Part shown: in pieces, positions 39,136-47,493 of the stretch
Layout of the letters: each line of letters starts with the position of its first letter
How positions within the stretch are numbered: position 1 is the stretch's first letter
Made by a program: the position numbers and the translations under genes
Notes under the pieces: generated by a model
Database searches by the model: none
Told to the model about the DNA's origin: nothing
Seen by the model: the letters and a program-made list of their open reading frames with translations, nothing else
From: Caulobacter endophyticus
Lineage (GTDB): Bacteria; Pseudomonadota; Alphaproteobacteria; Caulobacterales; Caulobacteraceae
NCBI RefSeq assembly: GCF_029543245.1
Contig: NZ_JARQWV010000031.1
Span: 1-52,973, forward strand
Length of the DNA stretch: 52,973 bases
Direction of reading: 5' to 3'

Positions 39136-39386
39136 CACTCGTCGTTGAGGCTATCGAAAAACGCCTTGTCAGCCTTGAGACCTGTGCGCGGCCAAGTGCT
39201 GACTTCGGCGACGATCTCCCGCATCCTGGCCAGCTTCTCCTCCCGCGCCTCGGCGGTCGCCTTCTCGCGCGCAGCCAAAGCTTCGCTGGCGGCCAGCTTC
39301 ACGGCCTCGGTGATGCCCACATGAGCCTTTTCGGCCAACTGACGCACCAGGGCGTCCGTCTCGGGATCGCGGATGTGGAAGGCCAT
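39135..39386 (-). CDS. vapB: VapB-type antitoxin
   Basis: An 83-residue antitoxin of the PSK/Rv0623-like VapB group. The N-terminal ribbon-helix-helix type segment is FHIRDPETDALVRQLAEKAHVGITEAV; the charged middle helix and C-terminal tail would wrap VapC. The ribosome-binding site GGAGAG is six bases before the ATG. A 10-bp palindrome, CGTCTAGACG (39397-39406), just upstream is a likely operator for autorepression. Confidence 0.9.
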   Translation of the reverse strand: MAFHIRDPETDALVRQLAEKAHVGITEAVKLAASEALAAREKATAEAREEKLARMREIVAEVSTWPRTGLKADKAFFDSLNDE

Positions 39387-39396
39387 GGCGTCTCTC

Positions 39397-39406
39397 CGTC
39401 TAGACG
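39397..39406. promoter_or_regulatory. Palindrome before vapB, candidate VapBC operator
   Basis: CGTCTAGACG, 11 bases upstream of the vapB ATG and touching its ribosome-binding site. VapB proteins commonly bind such palindromes. Confidence 0.5.
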
Positions 39407-39456
39407 AAAGATAACATCAGCTAGCCGAGCCCACAATGAAGGCCCCAAACGCAAGA

Positions 39457-39482
39457 CGGGCGCTGGATCGCTCCAGCGCCCG
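39457..39482 (-). terminator. Hairpin terminator after rplA
   Basis: On the minus strand CGGGCGCTGGA-GCGA-TCCAGCGCCCG followed by TCTTGCGTTT. The stem is strong and the T-tract moderate. It separates rplKA from vapBC. Confidence 0.65.
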
Positions 39483-39513
39483 CCTCCGAAGTCAGTGTGC
39501 TTCGATCAGCCGA

Positions 39514-40203
39514 TTAGGCGTTGATCGAGGCCACGTCGACCTTGAAGCCCGGCCCCATCGTCGAGGACAGGCCGATCTTCTTGACGTAGACGCCCTTGGC
39601 GCCCGACGGCTTGGCCTTGTTCAGGGCGTCGATCAGAGCCTTGACGTTGATCAGCAGGGCTTCCTCGGTGAACGAGGCCTTGCCGATGCCGGCGTGCACG
39701 ATACCGGCCTTTTCGACGCGGAACTCGACGGCGCCGCTCTTGGCGTCCTTGACGGCCTGAGCGACGTTCGGGGTCACGGTGCCGACCTTCGGGTTCGGCA
39801 TCAGGCCGCGCGGGCCCAGCACCTTACCGAGGCGACCGACCAGGGCCATCATGTCCGGCGAGGCGATGACGCGGTCGAAGTCCATGAAGCCGTTCTGGAT
39901 CTTTTCGACCAGATCCTCGGCGCCGACGACTTCGGCGCCGGCGGCGGTGGCTTCAGCGGCCTTGGCGTCCTTGGCGAAGACGGCGACGCGAACGTCACGG
40001 CCCGTGCCCGACGGCAGTTGAACGACGCCACGGACCTGCTGGTCGGCGTGACGCGGGTCGACGCCCAGGTTCACCGAGATCTCGATGGTCTCGTCGAACT
40101 TGGCCTTGGCGTTGGCCTTCACCAGAGCGATGGCTTCGGCGACGGCGTGGGTGGCGTCACGGTCGCCGGTCCAGGCCTTGATGCGCTTGGGTTGCTTAGC
40201 CAT
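39514..40203 (-). CDS. rplA: 50S ribosomal protein L1
   Basis: A 229-residue protein that binds 23S rRNA at the L1 stalk and usually also its own mRNA leader. GPRGLMPNPKVGTVT and VEFRVEKAGIVHAGIGKASF are diagnostic. It follows rplK by four bases and ends before a hairpin terminator. Confidence 0.99.
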   Translation of the reverse strand: MAKQPKRIKAWTGDRDATHAVAEAIALVKANAKAKFDETIEISVNLGVDPRHADQQVRGVVQLPSGTGRDVRVAVFAKDAKAAEATAAGAEVVGAEDLVEKIQNGFMDFDRVIASPDMMALVGRLGKVLGPRGLMPNPKVGTVTPNVAQAVKDAKSGAVEFRVEKAGIVHAGIGKASFTEEALLINVKALIDALNKAKPSGAKGVYVKKIGLSSTMGPGFKVDVASINA

Positions 40204-40207
40204 TGGA

Positions 40208-40639
40208 TTAGGCCTCCACGATCTTCAGGCCCATGGCCTTGGCGGAGCCTTCGATGATCTTGGCGGCGGCCTCGAGATCGTTGGCGTTCAGGTCCTTCAT
40301 CTTCTTCTCGGCGATTTCGCGCAGTTGCGTGCGCGTCACTTCGCCGACGGTCTCACGACCGGTCAGCTTCGCGCCGGACTTCAGGCCGGTGATCTGCTTC
40401 AGGTAGTGGGTCGCCGGGGGCGTCTTGGTGATGAAGGTGAACGACTTGTCTTGGTAGACAGTGATCACGGTCGGCAGGGGGGTGCCCTTTTCGACGTTCT
40501 CGGTGCGCGCGTTGAACTCCTTACAGAAGCCCATGATGTTGACGCCGCGCTGACCCAGAGCCGGGCCGATGGGGGGCGAAGGCGTGGCCGAGCCAGCCTT
40601 CACCTGGAGCTTGATGTAGCCCAGGATCTTCTTAGCCAT
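40208..40639 (-). CDS. rplK: 50S ribosomal protein L11
   Basis: A 143-residue GTPase-centre protein. The start at 40639 gives MAKKILGYIKLQVKAGSATP and the conserved PPIGPALGQRGVNIMGFCKEFNA; the 32 upstream in-frame residues are leader. A good promoter 130 bp upstream drives it independently of nusG. Confidence 0.98.
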   Translation of the reverse strand: MAKKILGYIKLQVKAGSATPSPPIGPALGQRGVNIMGFCKEFNARTENVEKGTPLPTVITVYQDKSFTFITKTPPATHYLKQITGLKSGAKLTGRETVGEVTRTQLREIAEKKMKDLNANDLEAAAKIIEGSAKAMGLKIVEA

Positions 40640-40768
40640 ACTATCCTCTCGTGAGGGCCGGAGCCCTCGCTGGTGAGCCGTGGTGCGGGCTTGGCGGCCC
40701 TTCCACGGATTTGGGTTCGCCAAAACGGCGAACACGCCTCGGAACCAGGTCCCGAAGCGAGGTCGCGG

Positions 40769-40797
40769 CGTTTAGCAGGAGAGCGGCGGAGAGTCAA
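40769..40797 (-). promoter_or_regulatory. rplKA promoter
   Basis: On the minus strand TTGACT (40792-40797), 17 bases, then TAAACG (40769-40774) within GCTAAACG. This closely matches the Caulobacter housekeeping consensus TTGACGS-N10-14-GCTANAWC. The leader is about 120 nt. Confidence 0.65.
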
Positions 40798-40831
40798 AGA
40801 CCCCCTCGCCCGCCCAGGCCCGCAAACAAGC

Positions 40832-40864
40832 AAAAACCCCGCGCCGTTTCCGACGCGGGGTTTT
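40832..40864 (-). terminator. Intrinsic terminator after nusG
   Basis: On the minus strand AAAACCCCGCG and CGCGGGGTTTT form a stem with a T-run, 27 bases after the nusG stop codon. It is nearly symmetric and could work both ways. Confidence 0.85.
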
Positions 40865-40890
40865 CGAAAGCTTCGATGGAGAGACCGCGC

Positions 40891-41448
40891 TTAGGCGATC
40901 TTCTCGACCTGGCTGTATTCCAGTTCGACCGGGGTGGCGCGGCCGAAGATCGAGACGGTGACCCGCAGGCGGGCCTTTTCCTCGTCGACCTGCTCGACCG
41001 AGCCGTTGAAGCTGGCGAACGGGCCGTCGATGACGCGGACGTTCTCGCCGACTTCGTACAGCACGACGGTCTTGGGCTTCTCGACGCCCTCTTCGATCGC
41101 GCCGACGATGCGCTGGACTTCCTTTTCGGAGACCGGGGTCGGCTTGGAGCCGCTGCCCAGGAAGCCCGTCACCTTCGGGGTGTTCTTGATCAGGTGGTAG
41201 GCCTCGTCCGAGAGGTTCATCTTCACCAGGACGTAGCCCGGGAAGAACTTGCGCTCGGCGTTGACCTTGCGGCCGCGGCGGATCTCGACGACGTCCTCGG
41301 TGGGCACCAGGATCTCGGAGAAGCTGTCTTCCAGGCCCTGGGCCTTGGCTTGCTCACGGATGCTCTCGGCCACCTTCTTCTCGAAGTTCGAGTAGGCGTG
41401 GACGATGTACCACTTGTGGTTCGGGTTGGTCGCGGTTTCGGTGCTCAT
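40891..41448 (-). CDS. nusG: Transcription termination/antitermination factor NusG
   Basis: A 185-residue elongation factor that binds RNA polymerase through its NGN domain (KWYIVHAYSNFEKKVAESI, FFPGYVLVKM) and Rho or S10 through its KOW domain (GENVRVIDGPFASFNGSVEQVD). The length is normal. It lies 14 bp after secE and is followed by a terminator. Confidence 0.98.
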   Translation of the reverse strand: MSTETATNPNHKWYIVHAYSNFEKKVAESIREQAKAQGLEDSFSEILVPTEDVVEIRRGRKVNAERKFFPGYVLVKMNLSDEAYHLIKNTPKVTGFLGSGSKPTPVSEKEVQRIVGAIEEGVEKPKTVVLYEVGENVRVIDGPFASFNGSVEQVDEEKARLRVTVSIFGRATPVELEYSQVEKIA

Positions 41449-41462
41449 GGTCTTTATATGTC

Positions 41463-41774
41463 TTATCCGGCCGCGAACTTCAGCAGCAGATTGGCCAGCG
41501 TACCCAAAATCCAGTCGACGCCGAAGAAGAACACCGAGGCGACGATCACCATGATGAAGACCATCACCGAGGTGATCCAGGTCTCCTTGCGGGTGGTCCA
41601 GGTGATCTTGCGGGCCTCGGCGCGGACTTCGCGGAAGAACTGCACCGGGTTGAAAGGCTTCTTGGGAGCCGCCGCAGCGGCGGACGGAGCCTGACCGGCA
41701 GGGGCCAGCGCCGCAGCCGTACGAGCGGCGCGGTTCTTGATCGCTGACGGGCTGGATCCCGGTTTCCTGGCCAT
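41463..41774 (-). CDS. secE: Preprotein translocase subunit SecE
   Basis: A 103-residue SecYEG component. A 38-residue Ala/Pro-rich N-terminal extension precedes the conserved amphipathic segment FNPVQFFREVRAEARKITWTTRKET and one membrane helix (SVMVFIMVIVASVFFFGVDWIL). It lies between tRNA-Trp and nusG, the standard order in proteobacteria. Confidence 0.95.
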   Translation of the reverse strand: MARKPGSSPSAIKNRAARTAAALAPAGQAPSAAAAAPKKPFNPVQFFREVRAEARKITWTTRKETWITSVMVFIMVIVASVFFFGVDWILGTLANLLLKFAAG

Positions 41775-41837
41775 GGTTTCAGAGGCTCGCGTATCTGACA
41801 GGCCGGGCCGAACGCCGGACCGGCCGATGACATATAG

Positions 41838-41913
41838 TGGCAGGAGTGGAGGGACTCGAACCCCCGGCCCTCGGTTTTGGAGACCGATGCTCTACCAGCT
41901 GAGCTACACTCCT
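41838..41913 (-). tRNA. tRNA-Trp (CCA anticodon)
   Basis: A 76-base cloverleaf including an encoded CCA end. The acceptor stem AGGAGTG pairs with CACTCCT, the D arm is GCTCAGCTGGTAGAGC, the anticodon loop CTCCAAA carries CCA, and the T arm has GGTTCGAGTCC. The position before secE-nusG is the usual one. Confidence 0.97.
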
Positions 41914-42157
41914 GCAGAACTCCGGTCCCGATAGAAAGGACCGCAGCCTTGGCGACGGTCTAGGCCGGAGGGCCGCGAGCGGCGCCGCCGACGCTTCCCA
42001 GCGCCAGAGCGGCGTCGTGTAGCAGGGTCGTTTGCGCCGGGCAAGCGGATCAGGACGCCTTCGACACGCGTTATTGCGGAAGTCACGGACCAAGCGGCGC
42101 CTTTTCACAGGTTTCTTGGCCTGCGCGCGTCCGAAAGAGCGTCTGAAAGGATGAGAG

Positions 42158-42331
42158 ATGGCCGCAAATACCGGCGAACGCCCCTCCAATCGGGAGGTCG
42201 AGCACGAGAATCAGCGGCCGAATCCGAACACCGACGGCAAGCCGCCCCGTCCCGCCACCGAACCGGCCGGCGGCGAGGCCAGCGTCGATACGCCGAAGAC
42301 GCATACCGACCCCGGCTCCGGCGAGGGCTGA
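42158..42331 (+). CDS. Small hydrophilic protein of 57 residues
   Basis: A short frame starting MAANTGERPSNREVE and ending PGSGEG. It is rich in Pro, Glu, Asn and Gly with no hydrophobic core, so it is probably disordered. AAAGGA six bases before the ATG and good codon use support translation. I do not recognise a family. It is divergent from tRNA-Trp, in an otherwise empty 470-bp interval. Confidence 0.55.
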   Translation: MAANTGERPSNREVEHENQRPNPNTDGKPPRPATEPAGGEASVDTPKTHTDPGSGEG

Positions 42332-42383
42332 AGCGCAACCCTCGCCGGAGCTCTAGAGCCGTATCAGAAGAGGTCGGGCGGCC

Positions 42384-42779
42384 TTAGCCGTCCTTCTTCT
42401 CCTCGGCGCCTGTCGAGGCGCTCGGCGTCGCCGCCGCGCACTGGACGTTCAGGTACGACCATTTCACGTCCGTGAGCTCACGGCCGCATTCCGTGTTCTT
42501 GCCCTGGTCGCGACCACGCAGCGAGACGCCGACCCCCTTGGCGGGGTCCGGAGCCGGACTGGCGCTGGAAACGTCGTAATAGCCGCCGTTGGGGCCGCGC
42601 ACGACGAGGCACTTGGTGTTCTCGACCGGCCGCACGCAGCCGCTCGCAGTCACCGACTTGCCTTCCAGGGTCACTTTCTGGGCCTGGGCGGACTTGGATT
42701 GGGCGCCGCCTTCACAACCCGCTACGCCTAACGCTAACAGACTGGCCGCCGCGGCGGCCATGACGAACCTCACCCGCAT
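42384..42779 (-). CDS. Putative lipoprotein of unknown function
   Basis: A 131-residue protein with a lipoprotein signal peptide (MRVRFVMAAAAASLLALGVAGC, lipobox GVAGC). The mature part has cysteines in ASGCVRPVENTKCLVV and NTECGREL, and a C-terminal charged tail ending EEKKDG. GGAGG five to six bases before the ATG at 42779 fixes the start; the upstream 47 in-frame residues fall in an AT-rich promoter region. The family is not recognised. Confidence 0.7.
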   Translation of the reverse strand: MRVRFVMAAAAASLLALGVAGCEGGAQSKSAQAQKVTLEGKSVTASGCVRPVENTKCLVVRGPNGGYYDVSSASPAPDPAKGVGVSLRGRDQGKNTECGRELTDVKWSYLNVQCAAATPSASTGAEEKKDG

Positions 42780-42929
42780 ACGTTCCTCCGTATCGTTGGC
42801 TTCGCGAACGAAGCAAAAGGAAGTCTGCGCCCCGTTGGGGTGGTCGGCAATCACATTTTTGACACAGTCAGAAAAAGCGAACGGCGATATTTTGGACCGC
42901 TCGTAGAATTTTTTCTCCAAGCGGGTTCA

Positions 42930-42959
42930 GAGAGCAAAAGTTGACATCGGCTCTCAACT
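42930..42959. promoter_or_regulatory. Nested inverted repeats upstream of fpr
   Basis: GAGAGC-N14-GCTCTC encloses and overlaps AGTTGA-N9-TCAACT, around a TTGACA hexamer (42941-42946). A regulator bound here would sit on the likely fpr -35. The regulator is unknown. Confidence 0.4.
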
Positions 42960-43063
42960 TCTCACATGACACCCGTGTCGCCTTCAGGGCCGGAGCGACG
43001 CCCGACTTTTCTTATGCGCGCCGCCGTTCTTCGGACGGTGCGAACAGGATCGAAATCACTGAC

Positions 43064-43900
43064 ATGACGGCCGAGACCGCCACCGCCGCCGCCCCTGCTC
43101 CCGCCAAGGAGTCCCCGCACCACCTGGAGACCGTTCTCTGGGTCAAGCACTGGACCGACCGGCTGTTCAGCTTCGCCATCACCCGTCCGGCCAGCTTCCG
43201 CTTCCGTTCGGGCGAGTTCGTGATGATCGGCCTGCCCGCCCGCGAGGAGCTGGGCGAGAAGAAGCCGATCCTGCGCGCCTATTCGATCGGCTCGCCCTCG
43301 TTCGCCGAGGAGCTGGAGTTCTTCTCGATCAAGGTGCCCGACGGCCCCCTCACCTCGCGCCTGCAGCAGATCAAGGCCGGCGACCAGGTTCTGCTGGGCA
43401 AGAAGCCGACCGGCACCCTGGTGCTGGATGCGGTGAAGCCCGGCAAGCGCCTGTTCCTGTTCGGCACCGGCACGGGCCTGGCCCCGTGGCTGTCGGTCGC
43501 CCGCGACCCCGACGCCTACAGCCGCTTCGAGAAGGTGATCGTCGCCCACGGCGTGCGCGAAGTGCAGGAACTGGCCTATCGCGACCTCTTCACCAGCGAG
43601 ATCCACGAAGACCCGCTGGTCGGCGACGAGGCCAAGGCCCAGCTCGTCTACTATCCCACCGTCACCCGCGAGGCGTTCGAGCGCCAGGGCCGCTTCACCG
43701 ACCTGATCAACAGCGGCAAGCTGTTCGAGGACCTGGGCCTGGAAGGCGGCAAGTTCGATCCCGAGCACGACCGCGCCATGCTGTGCGGCTCGATGGCCAT
43801 GATCAAGGACACCGCCGCCCTGCTGGAGGCCCACGGCCTGGTCGAGGGCTCCAACGCCGAGCCCGGCGACTTCGTCATCGAACGCGCCTTCGTCGGCTGA
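43064..43900 (+). CDS. fpr: Ferredoxin/flavodoxin-NADP reductase
   Basis: A 278-residue FAD enzyme transferring electrons between NADPH and ferredoxin or flavodoxin. FAD binding: RAYSIGSPS near residue 75. NADP binding: LFGTGTGLAPWLSVARD near residue 135 and AMLCGSMAMIKDT near residue 240. The C-terminus FVIERAFVG is typical of the bacterial subclass. The start at 43064 gives an Ala-rich N-terminal extension of about 20 residues; a longer frame upstream overlaps the promoter region. Confidence 0.95.
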   Translation: MTAETATAAAPAPAKESPHHLETVLWVKHWTDRLFSFAITRPASFRFRSGEFVMIGLPAREELGEKKPILRAYSIGSPSFAEELEFFSIKVPDGPLTSRLQQIKAGDQVLLGKKPTGTLVLDAVKPGKRLFLFGTGTGLAPWLSVARDPDAYSRFEKVIVAHGVREVQELAYRDLFTSEIHEDPLVGDEAKAQLVYYPTVTREAFERQGRFTDLINSGKLFEDLGLEGGKFDPEHDRAMLCGSMAMIKDTAALLEAHGLVEGSNAEPGDFVIERAFVG

Positions 43901-44021
43901 TCCGGCTTTGCGGGGAGATCGGGCCACGCCGACCCTCGATATTTTCCGACCTGGCGTTATCTTTCACGCACGGCTTCGGCCGCCGGATCGCAAGGTCCAC
44001 GCCCTGAAAGGGGCCAAATAG

Positions 44022-44050
44022 AAAAGGCCAGCCTCGAGGCTGGCCTTTTT
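44022..44050. terminator. Bidirectional terminator between fpr and fsr
   Basis: AAAAGGCCAGCC-TCGA-GGCTGGCCTTTTT is a perfect stem flanked by A-run and T-run, serving both convergent genes. Confidence 0.9.
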
Positions 44051-44068
44051 GCTGTCTGGTCCATCCCC

Positions 44069-45283
44069 TCAGCGTCTGCGCGTGTTCGGCAGGAACGCCG
44101 CCAGCAGGCCCAGCGCCGGCAGCACCGCGCACAGCTTGTAGACGGTCTCCACGCCCTTCCAGTCGGCCAGTTCGCCCAGCACCGCAGCGCCCAGGCCGCC
44201 CATGCCGAACGAGAAGCCGAAGAACAGGCCCGAGATCATGCCGATCCGGCCAGGCGCCAGTTCCTGGGCCAGCACCACGATGGCCGGGAAGGCCGAGGCC
44301 AGCAGCAGGCCGATGATCACCACCAGCGGTCCGGTCCAGAACAGGTTGGCGTAGGGCAGAGCCAGGGTGAACGGCAGCACGCCCAGGATCGAGATCCAGA
44401 TCACCGCCTTGCGGCCGAAGCGGTCGCCCACCGGTCCGCCGGCGATCGTGCCCACGGCCACCGCCGCCAGGAAGGCGAAGAGGTGCATCTGGGCGTTCTC
44501 GACCGACACTTGGAACCGCTCGATCAGGTAGAAGGTGAAGTAGCTGGTCAGGCTGGCCATGTAGACGTACTTCGAGAAGATCAGCACCAGCAGGATGGCG
44601 ATGCCCTTGCCGGCCGCGCCCTTGGGCAGGTCGATCGCGATCTTGCGGCCGCCGGCGGCCAGGCGCGCCGCGCCGTGGTGACGGGCCCAGACGGCGACGT
44701 TCCACAGCACCGCCCCGGCCAGCAGGGCCAGCAGCGCGAAGAAGGCCAGGCTCGACTGGCCCCAACGCACGACGACCAGCGCCGCCGCCAGCGGTCCCAG
44801 CGCCTGGCCGGCGTTGCCGCCCACCTGGAACAGCGACTGAGCCAGGCCCGGCCGGCCGCCGGCCGCCATCCGCGCCACCCGCGACGACTCCGGGTGGAAC
44901 ACCGACGAGCCGACGCCCAGCAGGCAGGCGCCCAGCAGGACAAGGCCGTAGACGTGCGCCACCGAAAGCACCGCCAGGCCGGCCAGCGAGAACAGCGTCC
45001 CGCCCGGCAGCACCCAGGGGTTGGAGCGGCGGTCGGCATAGAGGCCCACCAGCGGCTGCAGGATCGAGGCGGTGATCTGATAGGCCAGGGTGACCAGGCC
45101 GATCTCGCCGAAGCTGAGGTTCAGGTCGGTCTTCAGGTTCGGATAGATGGCCGGCAGCAGCGACTGCATCATGTCGTTGAGCAGGTGGCAGCCGCTGATC
45201 GCGAGGATCACGCCGAACACCGTGGTCTGCGCCTGCGGGCTGGAGGGGTCGGCGGCGGAGGATCGGACTGCGGTGTCGGTCAT
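44069..45283 (-). CDS. fsr: MFS efflux transporter, Fsr family
   Basis: A 404-residue major facilitator with 12 predicted membrane helices. The sequence closely follows E. coli Fsr (fosmidomycin resistance): CHLLNDMMQSLLPAIYP, then GVGSSVFHPESSRVARMAAGG and LAQSLFQVGGNAGQALGP. It probably exports small drugs; fosmidomycin itself is an inference. I chose the ATG at 45283, dropping 33 upstream in-frame residues. It is divergent from an AraC regulator, the usual arrangement for a regulated exporter. Confidence 0.9.
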   Translation of the reverse strand: MTDTAVRSSAADPSSPQAQTTVFGVILAISGCHLLNDMMQSLLPAIYPNLKTDLNLSFGEIGLVTLAYQITASILQPLVGLYADRRSNPWVLPGGTLFSLAGLAVLSVAHVYGLVLLGACLLGVGSSVFHPESSRVARMAAGGRPGLAQSLFQVGGNAGQALGPLAAALVVVRWGQSSLAFFALLALLAGAVLWNVAVWARHHGAARLAAGGRKIAIDLPKGAAGKGIAILLVLIFSKYVYMASLTSYFTFYLIERFQVSVENAQMHLFAFLAAVAVGTIAGGPVGDRFGRKAVIWISILGVLPFTLALPYANLFWTGPLVVIIGLLLASAFPAIVVLAQELAPGRIGMISGLFFGFSFGMGGLGAAVLGELADWKGVETVYKLCAVLPALGLLAAFLPNTRRR

Positions 45284-45329
45284 CGGGCTCTTCCAGTGAA
45301 GGTGCGACCGCGATAGGACCTGAAGGAAC

Positions 45330-45351
45330 GTCCCGCATTCCGCATCGGGAC
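45330..45351. promoter_or_regulatory. Inverted repeat between fsr and the AraC gene
   Basis: GTCCCG-N10-CGGGAC in the 91-bp divergent intergenic region, flanked by AGTGAA and TTCACT. It is a candidate operator of the AraC protein. Confidence 0.4.
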
Positions 45352-45374
45352 TTTCACTTTCGCGAGTGGGACAG

Positions 45375-46169
45375 ATGGCCAAGCCCTGGGTGCATCCCGC
45401 CGACTATGACGCAACGCCCCGTCCGGTGGTGGCCACGGGCAACGAGTATCCGCCCTCGTTCGAGCTGGACTGGCACCAGCACGGGCGCGGCCAGCTGCTT
45501 TACGCCGCCGCCGGCGTAGCCGTGGTCTCGACCCCGCACGGCGCCTGGATCGCCCCGCCCGAGCGCGCGGTCTGGACCCCGGCGGGCGTGCCCCATTCCG
45601 TCCGCATGGTCGGCGCGGTCAGCACCCGCAGCGTGCTGCTCGACAAGCGGGCCTCGGCGGCTCTGGGCGACACCGGGCGGGTGATCGGCGTCTCGCCGCT
45701 GGTGCGCCATCTGCTGATCGCCGCCTGCGACATCCCCGTCGACTATGACGAGGACGGCCGCGACGGCCTGGTCATGGACCTGCTGCTGGCGGAACTCTCC
45801 CGCGCGCCGGTGATCCCGCTGGCCGTGCCCTTCCCCGCCGCCCCGGCCCTGGCCCGCCGCTGCCACGCCTTTCTCGAGCGCCCGACCCCGCACGAGACCA
45901 TCGACGACTGGTGCGGAGAGCTGGGCCTTGGCCGCCGGGCCTTCACCCGCGCCTTTCGCCGCGAGACCGGCATGAGCTTCGGCGCCTGGCGCCAGCAGGC
46001 CCTTCTGCTCGCCGCCCTGCCCCGCCTGGCCGCCGGCGAGCCGGTGACGACCATCGCGCTCGACCTGGGTTACGACAGCCCGGCCGCCTTCTCGACCATG
46101 TTCAAGCGCCTGCTGGGCATTCCGCCAAACCGGTACAAGCCGGGCGGGGCCGGCGCAGGTTTCGATTGA
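45375..46169 (+). CDS. AraC-family transcriptional regulator with cupin domain
   Basis: A 264-residue regulator. The N-terminal cupin-like half contains LDWHQHGRGQLLYAAAGVAVV and PERAVWTPAGVPHSVRM. The C-terminal double HTH (about 160-260) shows LGRRAFTRAFRRETGMSFGAWRQQ and ALDLGYDSPAAFSTMFKRLLGIPPNRYK. The layout resembles E. coli NimR, which controls a divergent MFS exporter, so it probably regulates fsr here. A GTG nine bases before the ATG is an alternative start. Confidence 0.9.
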   Translation: MAKPWVHPADYDATPRPVVATGNEYPPSFELDWHQHGRGQLLYAAAGVAVVSTPHGAWIAPPERAVWTPAGVPHSVRMVGAVSTRSVLLDKRASAALGDTGRVIGVSPLVRHLLIAACDIPVDYDEDGRDGLVMDLLLAELSRAPVIPLAVPFPAAPALARRCHAFLERPTPHETIDDWCGELGLGRRAFTRAFRRETGMSFGAWRQQALLLAALPRLAAGEPVTTIALDLGYDSPAAFSTMFKRLLGIPPNRYKPGGAGAGFD

Positions 46170-46202
46170 CCCGCGCCGCCCCCTGACGGAGACCTCCGGT
46201 CC

Positions 46203-47417
46203 GTGAGCCAAGCCCTGAAGAACCTGACCGTCGAGGACGCCCGCGGCCGCATGCTGGACGGCGCCGCGCGCCTGGGCGTCGAGACCGTCGCCCTGCCGGA
46301 CGCCGTCGGCCGCGTGCTGGCCCAGGACATCGTCGCCGATCGCCACCAGCCGCCCTTCGACGCCTCGGCCATGGACGGCTGGGCGATCCGCCGGGCCGAC
46401 TATGGCGCGGTCGAAGCCTTCACGATCGCCGGCGAAAGCGCCGCCGGCCGCGCCTATCCCAAGGCCGTGCAGGCAGGGCAAGCCGTGCGCATCTTCACCG
46501 GCGCCCCGGTTCCCGTCGGCGCCGACCTCGTCGTCATCCAGGAAGAGGCCGCCCGCGACGGCGACCGCGTGACCTTCTCGGCCGGCGACGCGCCCAAGGC
46601 CAACATCCGCCCGGCCGGCGGCGACTTCCGCGCCGGCGACCGGCTGCTGGAGGCCGGCGTGCGCATCGACCCTTGGCGGCTGTCGCTGGCCGCCGCCGCC
46701 GGCCTGGGGAAGCTGCCGGTCGCCCGCAGGCCCAAGGTCGCGATCCTGGCCACCGGCGACGAGCTGGTTCCGCCCGGCGGCGCCCCCGCCGCCGACCAGA
46801 TCTTCGAGTCCGGCTCGTTCAGCCTTGCGGCCCTGATCGAGGCCTGGGGCGGACAGGCGATCAAGCTCGCCCCCGCCGCCGACTCCGTCGAGGCCATCGC
46901 CGCCGCCGTAGCCGACGCGGCCGTCGACCTGGTGGTGACCATCGGCGGCGCCTCGGTCGGCGACTACGACCTGGTCAAGCCGGCCATGAGCCGACTAGGC
47001 CTTTCCCTGCGCGTCCAGACCATCGCGGTGCGGCCGGGCAAGCCGACCTGGTTCGGGGTCCTGTCCGACGGCCGCCGCGTGCTGGGCCTGCCGGGCAACC
47101 CGGCCTCGGCCCTGGTCTGCGCCGAGCTTTTCCTGCACCCGCTGCTGGCGGCGCTGTCCGGCGCCGATGCGGCCCTGCCGTTCGGGGTCGCGCGCCTTTC
47201 GGCCCCCCTGCCCGGCAACGGTCCGCGCGAGCACTGGATGCGGGCCGCCCGCGCCATCGACGCCGAGGGCTGGGTCACGGTCGCCCCCTTTCCCGACCAG
47301 GACTCTTCGCTGGTCGGCGTCTTCGCCCGGGCCGACGCCCTGGTCATGCGCCCAGCCGGCGCCCCGCCCGCCCAGGCCGGCGACCTGATCGCGACCTTGC
47401 CCCTGGCCCGCGCCTGA
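46203..47417 (+). CDS. moeA: Molybdopterin molybdenumtransferase MoeA
   Basis: A 404-residue enzyme inserting molybdate into adenylylated molybdopterin. PFDASAMDGWAIR near residue 55, ILATGDELVPPGG near 180, the SVGDYDLV block near 255 and LGLPGNPASALVCAELF near 295 are all characteristic. GTG start. It lies 33 bp after the AraC gene on the same strand, possibly by coincidence; no other molybdenum cofactor genes are present. Confidence 0.95.
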   Translation: MSQALKNLTVEDARGRMLDGAARLGVETVALPDAVGRVLAQDIVADRHQPPFDASAMDGWAIRRADYGAVEAFTIAGESAAGRAYPKAVQAGQAVRIFTGAPVPVGADLVVIQEEAARDGDRVTFSAGDAPKANIRPAGGDFRAGDRLLEAGVRIDPWRLSLAAAAGLGKLPVARRPKVAILATGDELVPPGGAPAADQIFESGSFSLAALIEAWGGQAIKLAPAADSVEAIAAAVADAAVDLVVTIGGASVGDYDLVKPAMSRLGLSLRVQTIAVRPGKPTWFGVLSDGRRVLGLPGNPASALVCAELFLHPLLAALSGADAALPFGVARLSAPLPGNGPREHWMRAARAIDAEGWVTVAPFPDQDSSLVGVFARADALVMRPAGAPPAQAGDLIATLPLARA

Positions 47418-47493
47418 ACGGCCTGCACCTGAATCGGCGACGACGGGCAAGGAGCGTGGTAAGCCGCGAAAGTTGAACGGAGTTCGAGCGTCC

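Noticed and set aside
37364..39406. Genomic island carrying vapBC into the ribosomal cluster
   Set aside because: No integrase, attachment-site repeats, tRNA boundary or base-composition shift is visible; a simple rearrangement explains the arrangement equally well.
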